Under the pieces are notes generated by a model, which saw only the letters and a list, made by a program, of their open reading frames with translations, made no database searches and was not told where the DNA came from. From CAWKAV01 sp963847735 (GTDB taxonomy: Bacteria > Desulfobacterota > Desulfuromonadia > Desulfuromonadales > BM103): a stretch of DNA of 64,000 nt. This document shows positions 45,076 through 54,349 of the stretch, piece by piece. Within the stretch, counting starts at the first letter, position 1; every line of letters begins with the position of its first letter. The stretch lies in NCBI GenBank assembly GCA_963847735.1, contig CAWKAV010000003.1:248001-312000 (forward strand). The letters run 5' to 3'. Position numbers and translations under genes: made by a program.

Positions 45076-45083
45076 AGAGTGCC

Positions 45084-45536
45084 ATGCGTTTCATAGGCAC
45101 AACCGCGGCAATGACAACTACAAGCCGTTACCGATTGACTGAACATAGTGCAGATATGGGTATTGAGGCCTGGGGCGTCTCTTGCCGGGAGGTTCTGATC
45201 ACCATGGCAAGAGCATTGACGATACTGATGTACGGTGACAGCCGTGCTGAAGAAGTCGTCAATACGGAGGTCGCTCTCTCTGGTGAGGATGCCGAGGAAC
45301 TGATGGTTGGCTGGTTGAATGAAATCGTCTACTGGTGTGACAAGGACAACCTGGTGCCCGCCTCTTTCACCATAAGGGGAATCGATGCCCGTAAATTGCA
45401 GGGCACCATAGCCGGTGAGACTTTTGATCCGCAACGGCATCTGGTCGAGCATCAAGTCAAATCCGTCACTTACCACCAGGCCTGTCTGGAAGAGAGGTCC
45501 GAAGGCTGGTATGCCCGGGTCTATGTTGATCTTTAA
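45084..45536 (+). CDS. archease
   Basis: A small (150-residue) partner of RtcB that speeds guanylylation of the ligase and allows multiple turnovers. YRLTEHSADMGIEAWG is the family signature with the metal-binding Asp. GEDAEELMVGWLNEIVYWCDKDNLVP and the C-terminal HQVKSVTYHQACLEERSEGWYARVYVDL also match. A second ATG at 45111 would trim nine residues; the first has a better ribosome binding site. rtcB follows after 9 bp. Confidence 0.93.
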   Translation: MRFIGTTAAMTTTSRYRLTEHSADMGIEAWGVSCREVLITMARALTILMYGDSRAEEVVNTEVALSGEDAEELMVGWLNEIVYWCDKDNLVPASFTIRGIDARKLQGTIAGETFDPQRHLVEHQVKSVTYHQACLEERSEGWYARVYVDL

Positions 45537-45545
45537 GAGGTTGCC

Positions 45546-46988
45546 ATGAGCATCAGGGTGGAGCAGATTGATGCATGCCGCTGGCGCATCCCGCGCGAGG
45601 GGGCCATGCGAACCGACGGCCTGATCTTCGCTTCAGCGCAGATGATGCAGGACCTGCGTCGCGAGCAGGCGCTTGAGCAGGTCTGCAATGTGGCGACGCT
45701 CCCCGGTATTGTCGGCCCCTCGATGGCCATGCCGGATATCCACTGGGGTTATGGTTTCCCGATCGGCGGGGTGGCGGCATTCGACGCCGAGCAGGGGGTC
45801 GTCTCCCCGGGCGGGGTTGGTTATGATATCAACTGCGGTGTCCGCTTGCTGCGCAGCAACCTGGACGTTGAAGAGATTCATCCTCATCTCGATCGTCTGG
45901 CCGACGCGCTGTTCCGCAATATCCCTTCCGGGGTCGGTTCCCACCGCAGCGATTTCAAACTTTCCCTCAACGATGAAAAACAGGTCCTGGCCAAGGGAGC
46001 GGCCTGGGCAGTACAGAGGGGCTTCGGTGATGTCGCTGATCTCGAATATATCGAGAGTCACGGCGTCCTCAGCGGCGCTGATCCGGAGATGGTTTCGGAA
46101 CGAGCCCTGGAGAGGGGGCGTGCCCAGCTCGGTACCCTTGGCAGTGGCAACCATTTCCTCGAAATTCAGCGGGTCGAGGTGGTCTATGATCAGGAGGCCG
46201 CCGCCGTGCTTGGCCTGTATCCCGGCCAGGTGACAGTCAGCATTCACACCGGCAGCCGCGGCCTCGGTTACCAGGTCTGCGACGATTATCTCAAAGTCAT
46301 GCTCAAGGCCGCCCGCAAATACGGCATCACCCTGCCAGATCGCCAGCTCTGTTGTGCTCCTCTGCAGAGCGACGAAGCCCGCAATTATCTGGCGGCCATG
46401 GCCTGCGCCGCCAACTTCGCCTTCGCCAACCGCCAGATGATTACGGCCAGGGTGCGCGAGACCTTCGGACAGGTGCTCGGCAAGGGTCCGGCCGATATGC
46501 GGCTGGGCGTCATCTACGACGTCTGTCACAACATCGCCAAATGGGAGAAGCATATAGTCAACGGCAAGGAGCGGTGCCTGTGCGTACATCGCAAGGGTGC
46601 CACCCGCGCTTTCCCGCCAGGGCATGCGGAAATCCCGGCGGTCTATCGAAAGATCGGTCAGCCGGTGCTGATCCCCGGTGACATGGGCCGCTACTCCTAC
46701 GTTCTGACCGGAACCGCGGGGGCCTATGAGGAGACCTTTGGTTCCACCTGCCACGGTGCCGGGCGGGTGATGTCGCGTCACGCTGCAAAAAAAGCCGCCC
46801 GTGGCCAGGACATCATCGGCGAACTGGCCGCGCGCGGCATCCTGGTGCGGGCGGCGGGGCGGGCGACGGTCGCCGAAGAAAGGCCGGAAGCCTACAAGGA
46901 TGTTGCCGACGTGGTTGAGGTGGTGCAGCAAGCCGGGATTGGTCACTTGGTGGCAAGGCTGCGACCGATGGCGGTTGTGAAAGGCTGA
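45546..46988 (+). CDS. rtcB: RNA-splicing ligase RtcB
   Basis: RtcB joins 2',3'-cyclic phosphate or 3'-phosphate RNA ends to 5'-OH ends using GTP and Mn(II). It is 480 residues and intact. Metal/GTP residues are in GGVGYDINCGVRLLRS, GSGNHFLEIQ, IHTGSRGLGYQVCDDY and FGSTCHGAGRVMSRHAAKK, the last containing the His that is guanylylated. It is coupled with archease, forming an RNA repair unit. No rtcA or rtcR (RNA-damage activator) was seen nearby. Confidence 0.97.
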   Translation: MSIRVEQIDACRWRIPREGAMRTDGLIFASAQMMQDLRREQALEQVCNVATLPGIVGPSMAMPDIHWGYGFPIGGVAAFDAEQGVVSPGGVGYDINCGVRLLRSNLDVEEIHPHLDRLADALFRNIPSGVGSHRSDFKLSLNDEKQVLAKGAAWAVQRGFGDVADLEYIESHGVLSGADPEMVSERALERGRAQLGTLGSGNHFLEIQRVEVVYDQEAAAVLGLYPGQVTVSIHTGSRGLGYQVCDDYLKVMLKAARKYGITLPDRQLCCAPLQSDEARNYLAAMACAANFAFANRQMITARVRETFGQVLGKGPADMRLGVIYDVCHNIAKWEKHIVNGKERCLCVHRKGATRAFPPGHAEIPAVYRKIGQPVLIPGDMGRYSYVLTGTAGAYEETFGSTCHGAGRVMSRHAAKKAARGQDIIGELAARGILVRAAGRATVAEERPEAYKDVADVVEVVQQAGIGHLVARLRPMAVVKG

Positions 46989-47053
46989 GACCCGGCATTG
47001 AAACGGTGAAGGGTGAAAACCAAAAACCAAAAACTCAAAAAAAAGGGCTAATC

Positions 47054-47971
47054 ATGAAAGTATTTTTGACCGGTGGAACGGGATTTGTCGGCAGTGAGAT
47101 CATGCGGCAACTGGTGGCCGAAGGTCATACGGTGCGTGCCCTGGTGCGTGAGGGCTCGGAGAACAAACTGGCGGCACTGGAGAATGTCGAGGTCAGGACG
47201 GGTGATGTTGCCGTAGCCGACAGTCTGGAAGGGGCCGTGGCCGGATGTGACGCGATAATTCACCTGGTTGGCATTATTCGGGAGTTTCCCGGCCGCGGCG
47301 TCACTTTCCAGAAGCTGCACGTCGATGCCACCCGCAACGTTCTGGGCGCGGCCTCCGCTCAAGGGGTGCAGCGCTTTCTGCACATGAGTTCGAACGGCAC
47401 CGGTGAACGGAGCAGTACCGCTTATCATCGCACCAAGTTGCTTGCGGAGAAACTGGTGCGTGGCAGCGGCCTGGATTGGACGATTTTCCGGCCCTCCCTG
47501 ATTTTCGGTCCGGGCAGCGAATTCGTAAAGATACTTGCCGAGTTGATCCGCAGGCTACCGGTCGTACCGGTCCTCGGCGACGGTCAATACCGCATGCAGC
47601 CGGTCGTAGTGGACCAGGTCGCAGCCAGCTTTGTCAAGGCCCTGAAAATGCCGGGAACAGTCGGCGAGGTCTACCACCTTGGCGGTGGAGCCAGCTATAG
47701 CTACGACGAAATCCTCGATCTGACCGCCCTTGCCCTGGGCAGGCAGAAGGCTGCTAAAATTCACCAGCCGCTGTTTATGATAAAGCCGATGATCAGGATG
47801 ATGCAGGGTAGCGCGTTTTTTCCGATCACCAGCGACCAGTTGACGATGCTGCTTGAAGGCAATGTCTGTAATCCGGGGGAGTGGTCAAAAACCTTCGGAT
47901 TGAAGCCGCTCAGTTATGCCGACGGAATAGGCGAGTGTTTTTCACCGGGCACTGACCGGAAACGGATCTGA
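47054..47971 (+). CDS. NAD(P)-binding epimerase/reductase, complex I NDUFA9-like
   Basis: A 305-residue atypical short-chain dehydrogenase. MKVFLTGGTGFVGSEIMRQL holds the nucleotide-binding GxxGxxG. HVDATRNVLGAASAQGVQRFLHMSS and TAYHRTKLLAEKLVRGSGLDWTIFRPSLIFGPG match the NDUFA9/ubiquinone-related group. The substrate is unknown. Its short leader is A-rich. It stands alone between rtcB and a convergent two-component system. Confidence 0.88.
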   Translation: MKVFLTGGTGFVGSEIMRQLVAEGHTVRALVREGSENKLAALENVEVRTGDVAVADSLEGAVAGCDAIIHLVGIIREFPGRGVTFQKLHVDATRNVLGAASAQGVQRFLHMSSNGTGERSSTAYHRTKLLAEKLVRGSGLDWTIFRPSLIFGPGSEFVKILAELIRRLPVVPVLGDGQYRMQPVVVDQVAASFVKALKMPGTVGEVYHLGGGASYSYDEILDLTALALGRQKAAKIHQPLFMIKPMIRMMQGSAFFPITSDQLTMLLEGNVCNPGEWSKTFGLKPLSYADGIGECFSPGTDRKRI

Positions 47972-48041
47972 CCATACAAACAAAGGCCCCGGCCTGCAGG
48001 TGGCCGCTTCCTAGAGCCAGTTTTGAAAGGTTCGGTAAAGA

Positions 48042-49106
48042 TTATACCGGCAGCTCCATCCAGATGCGGGTTTCGTCAGCTGTGCTCTGTGCCCCGACCT
48101 GACCACCGTGAGCCTCGATCAATTGCTTGACGATTGCCAGTCCGATGCCGGCGCCGCCGGCATCCCGGGAACGTGAAGGGTCGGCGCGAAAGAACCTCTC
48201 GAAGATGAAGGGGACATCTTTAGCCGGTATCCCGGCGCCACTGTTGATGAAGTCGATGCGGACGCTGCCTGCAATCCGTGCAGATGTGATCAGCACGCTG
48301 CCGTCTTGAGGAGTGTATTTCCAGCAATTCTCGACCAGGTTGCGGATCGCCTGCAGGAGCTTGTCACGGTCTGCCTGCACAGTGGTGTCGGCAGAGAGCT
48401 GCGCTGTCACGCTGATATTCTTCTCTTCGAAGTTCATTCGATAGAGGGACAGAATCTCGCTGATACAATCATTCAGGTCAACAGACTGACGCTCCAGGTA
48501 GGCGCGTGCCGCATCGGCGCGGGCCAGTTGGCCGAGATCCTCGACCAGGCTGACCAGTCGCAGGTTCTCCTGCTGCAGCATGTCGAAGGTCTTTTTGTCC
48601 GGCGGGAAAACACCGTCACTCAAGCCTTCCAGGTACCCGCGCAGGTTGGTGAGCGGGGTTCGCAATTCGTGGGCCACGTCGGCCACCATGGTTTTCCGCA
48701 GCCGTTCCAGTTGCTCCAGGCTGTCCCCCATACGATTGAACGCCATACCAAGCTCGCCGATCTCGTCGCCGGGGTCGGCATCGACCCGCGCAGAAAAATT
48801 ACCGGCGGCAATCTGGCGACTGGCGTCGGTCATCTGCGAGAGGGGGCGCAATACACGTCGTGTCAACAGGTAGCTGAGCAAAAAAGCCAGCAGGAGCGCG
48901 ACCAAACTCGCCCAGAGCAGGTAGCGGTGCACCGCCGTCAAAAAAGCCTGGTGGGTGGCGGTGGGTGAAACCATGTACTCGTCCATCAGAACCATGAAGT
49001 AGTCGGCTGCCAGTTGATCGAAGGCCAACCAGATGATAGCGATGGTCACGGCGATGACCGGCACGGTTGTCACCAGCAGCAGTTTCCAGTGCAGGCGGCG
49101 CTTCAT
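48042..49106 (-). CDS. sensor histidine kinase (BaeS-like)
   Basis: A 354-residue membrane kinase. TM1 is at residues 8-28 (LLLVTTVPVIAVTIAIIWLAF) and TM2 at about 62-82 (LLWASLVALLLAFLLSYLLT), with only about 30 periplasmic residues between. HAMP follows (RRVLRPLSQMTDASRQIAAGNF). H-box VADVAHELRTPLTNLRGYLEG, N-box NLVENCWKYTPQDGS, G-box RDAGGAGIGLAIVKQL. Such a small loop suggests sensing within or near the membrane. ATG overlaps the regulator stop. Confidence 0.95.
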   Translation of the reverse strand: MKRRLHWKLLLVTTVPVIAVTIAIIWLAFDQLAADYFMVLMDEYMVSPTATHQAFLTAVHRYLLWASLVALLLAFLLSYLLTRRVLRPLSQMTDASRQIAAGNFSARVDADPGDEIGELGMAFNRMGDSLEQLERLRKTMVADVAHELRTPLTNLRGYLEGLSDGVFPPDKKTFDMLQQENLRLVSLVEDLGQLARADAARAYLERQSVDLNDCISEILSLYRMNFEEKNISVTAQLSADTTVQADRDKLLQAIRNLVENCWKYTPQDGSVLITSARIAGSVRIDFINSGAGIPAKDVPFIFERFFRADPSRSRDAGGAGIGLAIVKQLIEAHGGQVGAQSTADETRIWMELPV

Positions 49107-49810
49107 CCGTTCTCCTTGTCCGCAAAGCGATAACCGAAGCCGCGCACAGTCTCAATGAAGCGGGGTTCAGCCGGATCGTCTGCAAGCTTCTGGCGCAGAT
49201 GGCCGATGTGCACATCGACAACCCGGTCAACAACTGTTTCGCCCCGTGCGTAGACATGATTGAGCAGGTCGTCGCGTGAGAAAGCTTTGCCGGGGGCACC
49301 CATCAGGGCCTGCAGCAGTTTGAATTCCACAGCCGTCAGTTCAACAGGTTGTCCGGCGAGAGTTACGCGACGTTTCTCAGTATCCAGAGCCAGCTCTTTA
49401 TGGATGAGCAGGGTTGCCACTGCCGTCCGGCGTGTGGTGCGCCGCAGGATTGCTTTGACGCGTTCCACCAGTTCGCGTGGGCTGAAAGGCTTGACTACAT
49501 AGTCGTCAGCGCCGAGCGAAAGCCCCAAAACCCGGTCGATCTCTTCCTCGCGAGCTGTCAACATCAGAATCGGCACATCAGAAAGTTTGCGCAGTTCACG
49601 ACAAATCTCCCAGCCATCAACCTGCGGCAACATGACATCCAGGATGACAAAACCCGGAGTTTGCCGGCGAGCTATGGCCAGGGCCTCAGCACCGCCATGG
49701 ACCGTTTGCGTGGTGAATCCTTCACGTTCCAGATAGGTCACAATCAAGGCCGCAGTATTGCGATCATCTTCGACGATCAAGATGGGAGCTTGAAGGTTTA
49801 CGTGCGACAT
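49103..49810 (-). CDS. OmpR-family response regulator (BaeR-like)
   Basis: A 235-residue regulator. Receiver domain with acidic pocket (ILIVEDDRNT), phosphorylated Asp in VILDVMLPQVDGWEI and Lys in DDYVVKPFSPREL. C-terminal winged helix ends VDVHIGHLRQKLADDPAEPRFIETVRGFGYRF. Partner of the kinase encoded next. Upstream (49,835-49,884) AGTGTAAAG and AGTGTAAAC occur 41 bp apart, possible self-binding sites. Confidence 0.95.
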   Translation of the reverse strand: MSHVNLQAPILIVEDDRNTAALIVTYLEREGFTTQTVHGGAEALAIARRQTPGFVILDVMLPQVDGWEICRELRKLSDVPILMLTAREEEIDRVLGLSLGADDYVVKPFSPRELVERVKAILRRTTRRTAVATLLIHKELALDTEKRRVTLAGQPVELTAVEFKLLQALMGAPGKAFSRDDLLNHVYARGETVVDRVVDVHIGHLRQKLADDPAEPRFIETVRGFGYRFADKENG

Positions 49811-49949
49811 AACAGGCCTCGTAACTTCTGCAATAGTGTAAAGAGGATCACAAAGACTTTACCCCGTTGGTTACCAGTGTAAACGGGGTCAGGTCTACAC
49901 AGCTCACAAAAAATGCACTTTTTGCAAAAAAAGTAATGCGGCCGGCAAC

Positions 49950-50000
49950 CGATCTCCTGGTCAAAGGGTGATCCTCCGACATCGCTGCACTCTTAACTGC
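49950..50000. other. probable chimeric contig junction
   Basis: Left of this point, an inverted ACTTTTTTTGCA/AAAAAGT motif at about 49,918-49,943 resembles the repeat at 2,622-2,653, so the left genome continues to at least about 49,945. On the right, the piuC frame is normal up to about 50,000 and then stops abruptly with no family sequence in any frame. The gene repertoire changes from Desulfuromonadales-like to Acidobacteriota-like here. Confidence 0.65.
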
Positions 50001-50373
50001 CCGGACTGGCAAAGAACAGGGTGGCCGAGAGATCCGTTCGAATCCGTAGACCGTTGGCGCCGAATTGGCGGATCGCGTTGTCAACGTGGGTTCCGAAGGA
50101 CTGGCCACCCGAGTACCGATTGAACAGCGGCGGGAAGATCGAGGCGGGTAGCGCCGCCGCAACAAAAGGCGGGTGGCGTTCGAGCACGGCGATAGTTGCA
50201 GCGCCCACTTCCCTTGCCACCGGGTGGTTCTCCGGCAGTTGCATGTTGTTCTTTGCCATGGCGCTCTGCGCGCCCGCGGTCACCCGGCCGTCCACCCAAT
50301 CGGCCGCTTCCAGCTTGAACCGGAAGTCCGCCGCTTGGGCATCGGTCAAGACATTAGGAATTTCCGAAAGCAT
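49993..50373 (-). CDS. PiuC-like Fe(II)/2-oxoglutarate dioxygenase, 3'-truncated
   Basis: The PKHD-type hydroxylase PiuC/YbiX is usually about 225 residues; here only 126 are present. MLSEIPNVLTDAQAADFRFKLEAADWVDGRVTAG and GQSFGTHVDNAIR (the metal-binding HxD) are intact. RTDLSATLFFASPG is then followed by a stop, where the family continues with DGGEL and the second metal His. The cut falls at the proposed contig junction. The start lies 3 bp past the siderophore-receptor stop, as in piuC-receptor operons. Confidence 0.85.
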   Translation of the reverse strand: MLSEIPNVLTDAQAADFRFKLEAADWVDGRVTAGAQSAMAKNNMQLPENHPVAREVGAATIAVLERHPPFVAAALPASIFPPLFNRYSGGQSFGTHVDNAIRQFGANGLRIRTDLSATLFFASPGS

Positions 50374-50375
50374 AG

Positions 50376-52141
50376 TCAGAAGCTGAAGTTCGTGCTGATG
50401 AGTAATGACCGCGCCGGGCCGGGAACCACGTATCCACCGCCCAGCCGGTCAAAGTAGTAGGAGTTGTTCAGGTTGTAGAGACTCGCCCGGATGGCCAGCC
50501 AGCGGGTGACGTCGTAGGACGCCATCGCCTCCATCGTCCAGTAGGAATCCACAAACTGCGCGTGAGAGACATGCCAGTGACCACCGCATGCCGGATGGGG
50601 CCCGTATCGAACTCCGCCGTCACGTTGGTCTGGTTGTCAAACACCTCATCGTCCGTGAGCCATGCTCGCAGTTCCCGCCGAATCGTTGTGCTGTCGGGGC
50701 TGGCAAACCGGGGAGGAGCCGCAATCAGGTCCTGCGTATTCACGCTGTAGCGGAACTGGTTGCGAAAACGGGCACGGTCGCTGAAGTCGTGCTCCACCCG
50801 TGCGGTCACCGCATCGCTTCCGCTCTTTTCGTGATCGCGGTTCCGCAAGCCGTAATAGGTGTCACGCGGAACGGGCGCCGGCCGGTCTCGGAACTCCGCC
50901 AAAGCGTTGTTGTTCGCGGGAACCCACGGAATCCCGTAGTCGGCAAGATTATCCTGTTCCAGCTTGAAGTAGCCCACCGTAAAGCGAGTCAGCGTTCCCA
51001 GCCCAAGCGAAAGCGATGGCGCAATCCCCCAACGTTGGTAGTTCACCACGTCTCTGCCCGCAATTCCTGACTCATGGTAGAGCGCATTCATCCGGAATCC
51101 GGTTCGTTCCCCGAGAAAGGGAACCGGAGTGTTCATGTCGCCGGTAACACGGCGCGTATCGTCGGTTCCCAGCATCAGCGAGCCGCCGAACACCGGCCGC
51201 AGTCCTGCCTGCTTGCTCACCATGTTGATGGTGCCGCCCGCCGATCCCCGGCCCATGAAAGCCGAATTGGGACCCTTCACCACCTCCACCTGTTCCATGT
51301 TGAAGGGGTCGCGTGATTGGGGGCTGATGTCGCGAACGCCATCGATAAACAGATCGTTGCGTGAACTGAAGCCGCGCACGTTGACGTTATCTCCGGGGGC
51401 GCCTCCGCCTTCGCCGGCAATTAGCGTTATGCCCGGCACGTTCCGCAGCACGTCGCGGAGGGTGGTTGCACCTTGCTGCTCGATAACAGCCCGGGGAATC
51501 ACGTTGATGGTCTGCGGCGTGTTCCGCAGAGGCTCGGTGTACTTCTCCGAACTGAGCGGCGCAATCTGGTCTTTGACCTCCACGGTTGTCGCCTGCGGTC
51601 TCAGCCGGATCTCCACTACGCGCCCTTCCACATAGTGAAACTGCAGGCGTGTATCGGCTACAATCTGCGAGAGCGCCTGGGGCTCAGTGAAAAGGCCGCG
51701 AACACCTGGAGACTGGACATTGGATAGTTCCGGACTAGCCAACCTCACATGCAAGCCAGTTGCTCCCCTAAATTGGGAAAGCACTTCGTCGAGCGGTCCT
51801 GCGCCGATGTCGAAGCGGCGGAGCGGCAAAGTCTGTGCCGTGGAGGCCCCGATTCCCTGTGAATGGTCTCCTACCGACTGAGCCAGCGCGGGTCTCACGG
51901 ATTCGTTTGCACTGTAAGTCATCAGGGCACCCATCGCCACCCAGTAACCGCCGGTCCGCTTCCAGCCCCCACTCGGCCGCACTTCGATATTTTTGACTTC
52001 TTCCTGATTTTCAATCGCATACGAATCCTTCAATTCCCTCCGTCGTGCCCATCTGGTTTGCTCCACCAGTTTCAAACCGCAGATCTTCCGGGCGGCATTC
52101 ATGGTTCGGTCTTGCCATTTCCAGATGGATGCCCACCGCAT
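50376..52141 (-). CDS. TonB-dependent catecholate siderophore receptor (Fiu-like), internally deleted
   Basis: The N-terminus has a signal-like stretch, then an STN domain (FDIGAGPLDEVLSQFRGATGLHVRLASPELS), found in receptors that also signal to an anti-sigma factor. The plug follows (YTEPLRNTPQTINVIPRAVIEQQGATTLRDVLRNVPG, GVRDISPQSRDPFNMEQVEVVKGP). The barrel runs normally to GPIRHAVVTGM (about 50,570), then jumps, in a shifted frame, to the last strands (FVDSYWTMEAMASYDVTRWLAIRASLYNLNN...) and the terminal Phe at 50376. Roughly 150-200 residues of barrel are missing. This could be a real deletion or an assembly collapse. The true start may be downstream of 52,141. Confidence 0.85.
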
Positions 52142-52452
52142 ACGGGCTCACCGAGCAGCCGATCTACCAACCGGTGCATCCAGATTCAATGCGGACTTAA
52201 ATTGTCCGAGATATGTATACCCGATCAGTTTAGTCCTCTATGCAAATGACTGTCAATAAGAAATAGGTACCTCGCTGTCAAGTTTCTTGGGTTTCGTCTA
52301 CCGCGGAGCGTTTGGGGCCCAGGCCGAAAGTCGGCAAAGCCGGGCTGATCGCCAGCCGGACTTTGTCTTCCGGAGTGGACCGTGGCGGATGATGCCTCAT
52401 CAAATCGGCCAGGTTTGAGCTCTACGCGAAACGGGTGTTTGGCCCCTGGAAG

Positions 52453-52683
52453 TCAGCAGGAGCGCGGAGTCTCTTTTTGGAGTGACGGGACAAGTTGGAG
52501 CTCTGGGCGACGCAGGATGAGATGGGCCTTGTCGTCGTCTGACAACGTGGCGTTTTCCTTCCTGGAGAAATTCATTCCTTGGGCAAGCGCTGTAGGGAAG
52601 TTGATGCGCCACTGCTCGCTGGCTTTTCGCGAGAGGAGTTGCACTTTGGTGGAAGAGGGTATTGGTCTGGGCTTCTTGGACAC
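52453..52683 (-). CDS. possible small AbrB-like protein, 76 aa
   Basis: The segment SEQWRINFPTALAQGMNFSRKENATLSDDDKAHLILRR has the look of the swapped-hairpin AbrB/MazE fold (W-R-I...A...GE-like spacing, then LILRR). Start would be GTG with no clear binding site. The surrounding 865-bp gap (52,142-53,006) otherwise holds no gene I can support; a 119-codon plus-strand frame overlaps but has no recognisable features. Confidence 0.35.
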   Translation of the reverse strand: MSKKPRPIPSSTKVQLLSRKASEQWRINFPTALAQGMNFSRKENATLSDDDKAHLILRRPELQLVPSLQKETPRSC

Positions 52684-53006
52684 TACCGTCGCCGTAACTG
52701 AAAAGCAACTTGCACAAACAACACATGCACGAGTGGGGTGAACCCCAGGACACCGCGGACGCGGCGCACCTCGAATCTCCCCGACGCGCTTCCGCCCTGT
52801 TGCGCGCCGGACCGATGAGAACTTTAGCAGTCACAAATCAGCCCCAAGTTTTTTCTCTCTTTAAATCAATTACTTACTGGCGCTCTGAGCCACGGCGAGG
52901 GCAGAATCTTTGATCCTCAACGGTATATTCAATTGATTTTCGATTGCCTGCGTCTACCCGGCAGCCCAGTGGCTCGCCGGGTTTCGCATTTCTAGGAGAC
53001 AATTTC

Positions 53007-54326
53007 ATGCATTTGCAGCCTGGCTGGCGTTTCTGCCAGTGCATTCTCGTTTTTTTCCTGGCGACCGTCTTCCTGGTTGCTCAACCGGCTACTACACGTA
53101 TCTTCGATACGGTCTACCTCGCCAACGGCGATAAGTTCAACGGCCACATTCAGATTGAGTGGCAAAGCTTCGTCAGTTCGGAAGCGCCCATTGCGCCGCA
53201 ATCCAAACTGGTGCGCGTGATTGATGGCGTACTCGACGTCAGCCTGGTTTCGACGACCACGGTGGGCTACACGGCCTACTACCGCGTCCGCTACTTTCGG
53301 AACGGCCGGGTGCAGTACATCGAATACTGGGACGTTCCGCCGTCCGCATCTCCGCTTGCCATTGCGGCGGTGCGCCTTACGGCGCCGCCGACGGTGAACC
53401 AGGTGACCGGTACCGGCATTTCTCTGCCCATCGCGCAGGAGTATATTGAAGGCCTATCCACCGATCTGGCGGATCGTCCCGTGAAAGGCCCCAACTTCGT
53501 TCCCTCCCGGACCGTGTTCGTAAACCCGGAAGGCGCACTGGAAGCGATCGCCGGTTCACCGACCGATTGCGTACGAGTGGATGGGACGGCGGTCCCCTGC
53601 GGTAGTGCGGAATCTTCAAACTACCCGGTTGATGGCGAAGTGCCGTCGGGAACGGTGAACGGGCTCAACCAGGTCTTCGGTTTGAGCGGGGTTCCGGCGC
53701 CTCCGGCAAGCTTGCAGATCTACCGGAACGGCATCCTTCAAAAGCAGGAGACGGACTATACGCTCTCTGGCAGCGTGCTTTCGTTTTCCATCGACGCCAT
53801 TCCGCAGCCCGGCGACATCGTCCTGGCGTACTACCGGACCTTCCAGACGACGGCGGTTCCGTTGAACGGTTCGGGGACACTGCCGCACGTGGTTTGCAGT
53901 CTTCCCGGTTCGTCCACGAATTTGACGAGCCTCAGCACGCTGGGCACGTGCACACTGAGCGACGGACTTCTGCGGGCGGGCGACCGCCTTGAAGTGCAGT
54001 TTGACTACGCACTCACCGGCGCGTCGTCAGATAGCTACGATGTCCAATTGCTGTTCGGCGGAACACCCCTGCTAACGCGGACTTTCACGGCTACAGACAG
54101 CCGATCCTCAGGCATTGTGCGTGTCGCGGTGGGCAGCACTGTACGGCAATTCTCCGCGCAAAGCCTCGGCGTGCTGTCTCCGGCCCAGTTTGCCGCGGGC
54201 TCGGTGACGCTTCCCACCGGCTCCTTTCAGGTGGAACTGAGGGGTAAAGTCACCGCCAACCAGGCGGCACAACTCACGCTGACGGCGTTCACAATCACGC
54301 GTTATCCGAAAGTAACGGGGCAATAG
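53007..54326 (+). CDS. secreted protein of unknown function with tail-fibre-like repeat
   Basis: ATG at 53007 follows AGGAGA. A signal peptide (CILVFFLATVFLVAQPA) heads 439 residues rich in Ser, Thr, Val and Gly. The segment VPSGTVNGLNQVFGLSGVPAPPASLQIYRNGILQKQETDYTLSGSVLSF resembles a beta-rich module found in phage tail-fibre and surface proteins. The part near residue 20-60 (VYLANGDKFNGHIQIEW) resembles carbohydrate-binding or collar domains. Function not assigned. Confidence 0.75.
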   Translation: MHLQPGWRFCQCILVFFLATVFLVAQPATTRIFDTVYLANGDKFNGHIQIEWQSFVSSEAPIAPQSKLVRVIDGVLDVSLVSTTTVGYTAYYRVRYFRNGRVQYIEYWDVPPSASPLAIAAVRLTAPPTVNQVTGTGISLPIAQEYIEGLSTDLADRPVKGPNFVPSRTVFVNPEGALEAIAGSPTDCVRVDGTAVPCGSAESSNYPVDGEVPSGTVNGLNQVFGLSGVPAPPASLQIYRNGILQKQETDYTLSGSVLSFSIDAIPQPGDIVLAYYRTFQTTAVPLNGSGTLPHVVCSLPGSSTNLTSLSTLGTCTLSDGLLRAGDRLEVQFDYALTGASSDSYDVQLLFGGTPLLTRTFTATDSRSSGIVRVAVGSTVRQFSAQSLGVLSPAQFAAGSVTLPTGSFQVELRGKVTANQAAQLTLTAFTITRYPKVTGQ

Positions 54327-54349
54327 GCGGTCCTCACGGAAACACGCAC

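Noticed and set aside
45633..47030. 465-codon minus-strand frame opposite rtcB
   Set aside because: rtcB is intact with all metal ligands; the antisense frame is a byproduct of codon bias.
52382..52741. 119-codon plus-strand frame
   Set aside because: No recognisable feature; it overlaps the better minus-strand AbrB-like candidate and has no ribosome binding site.
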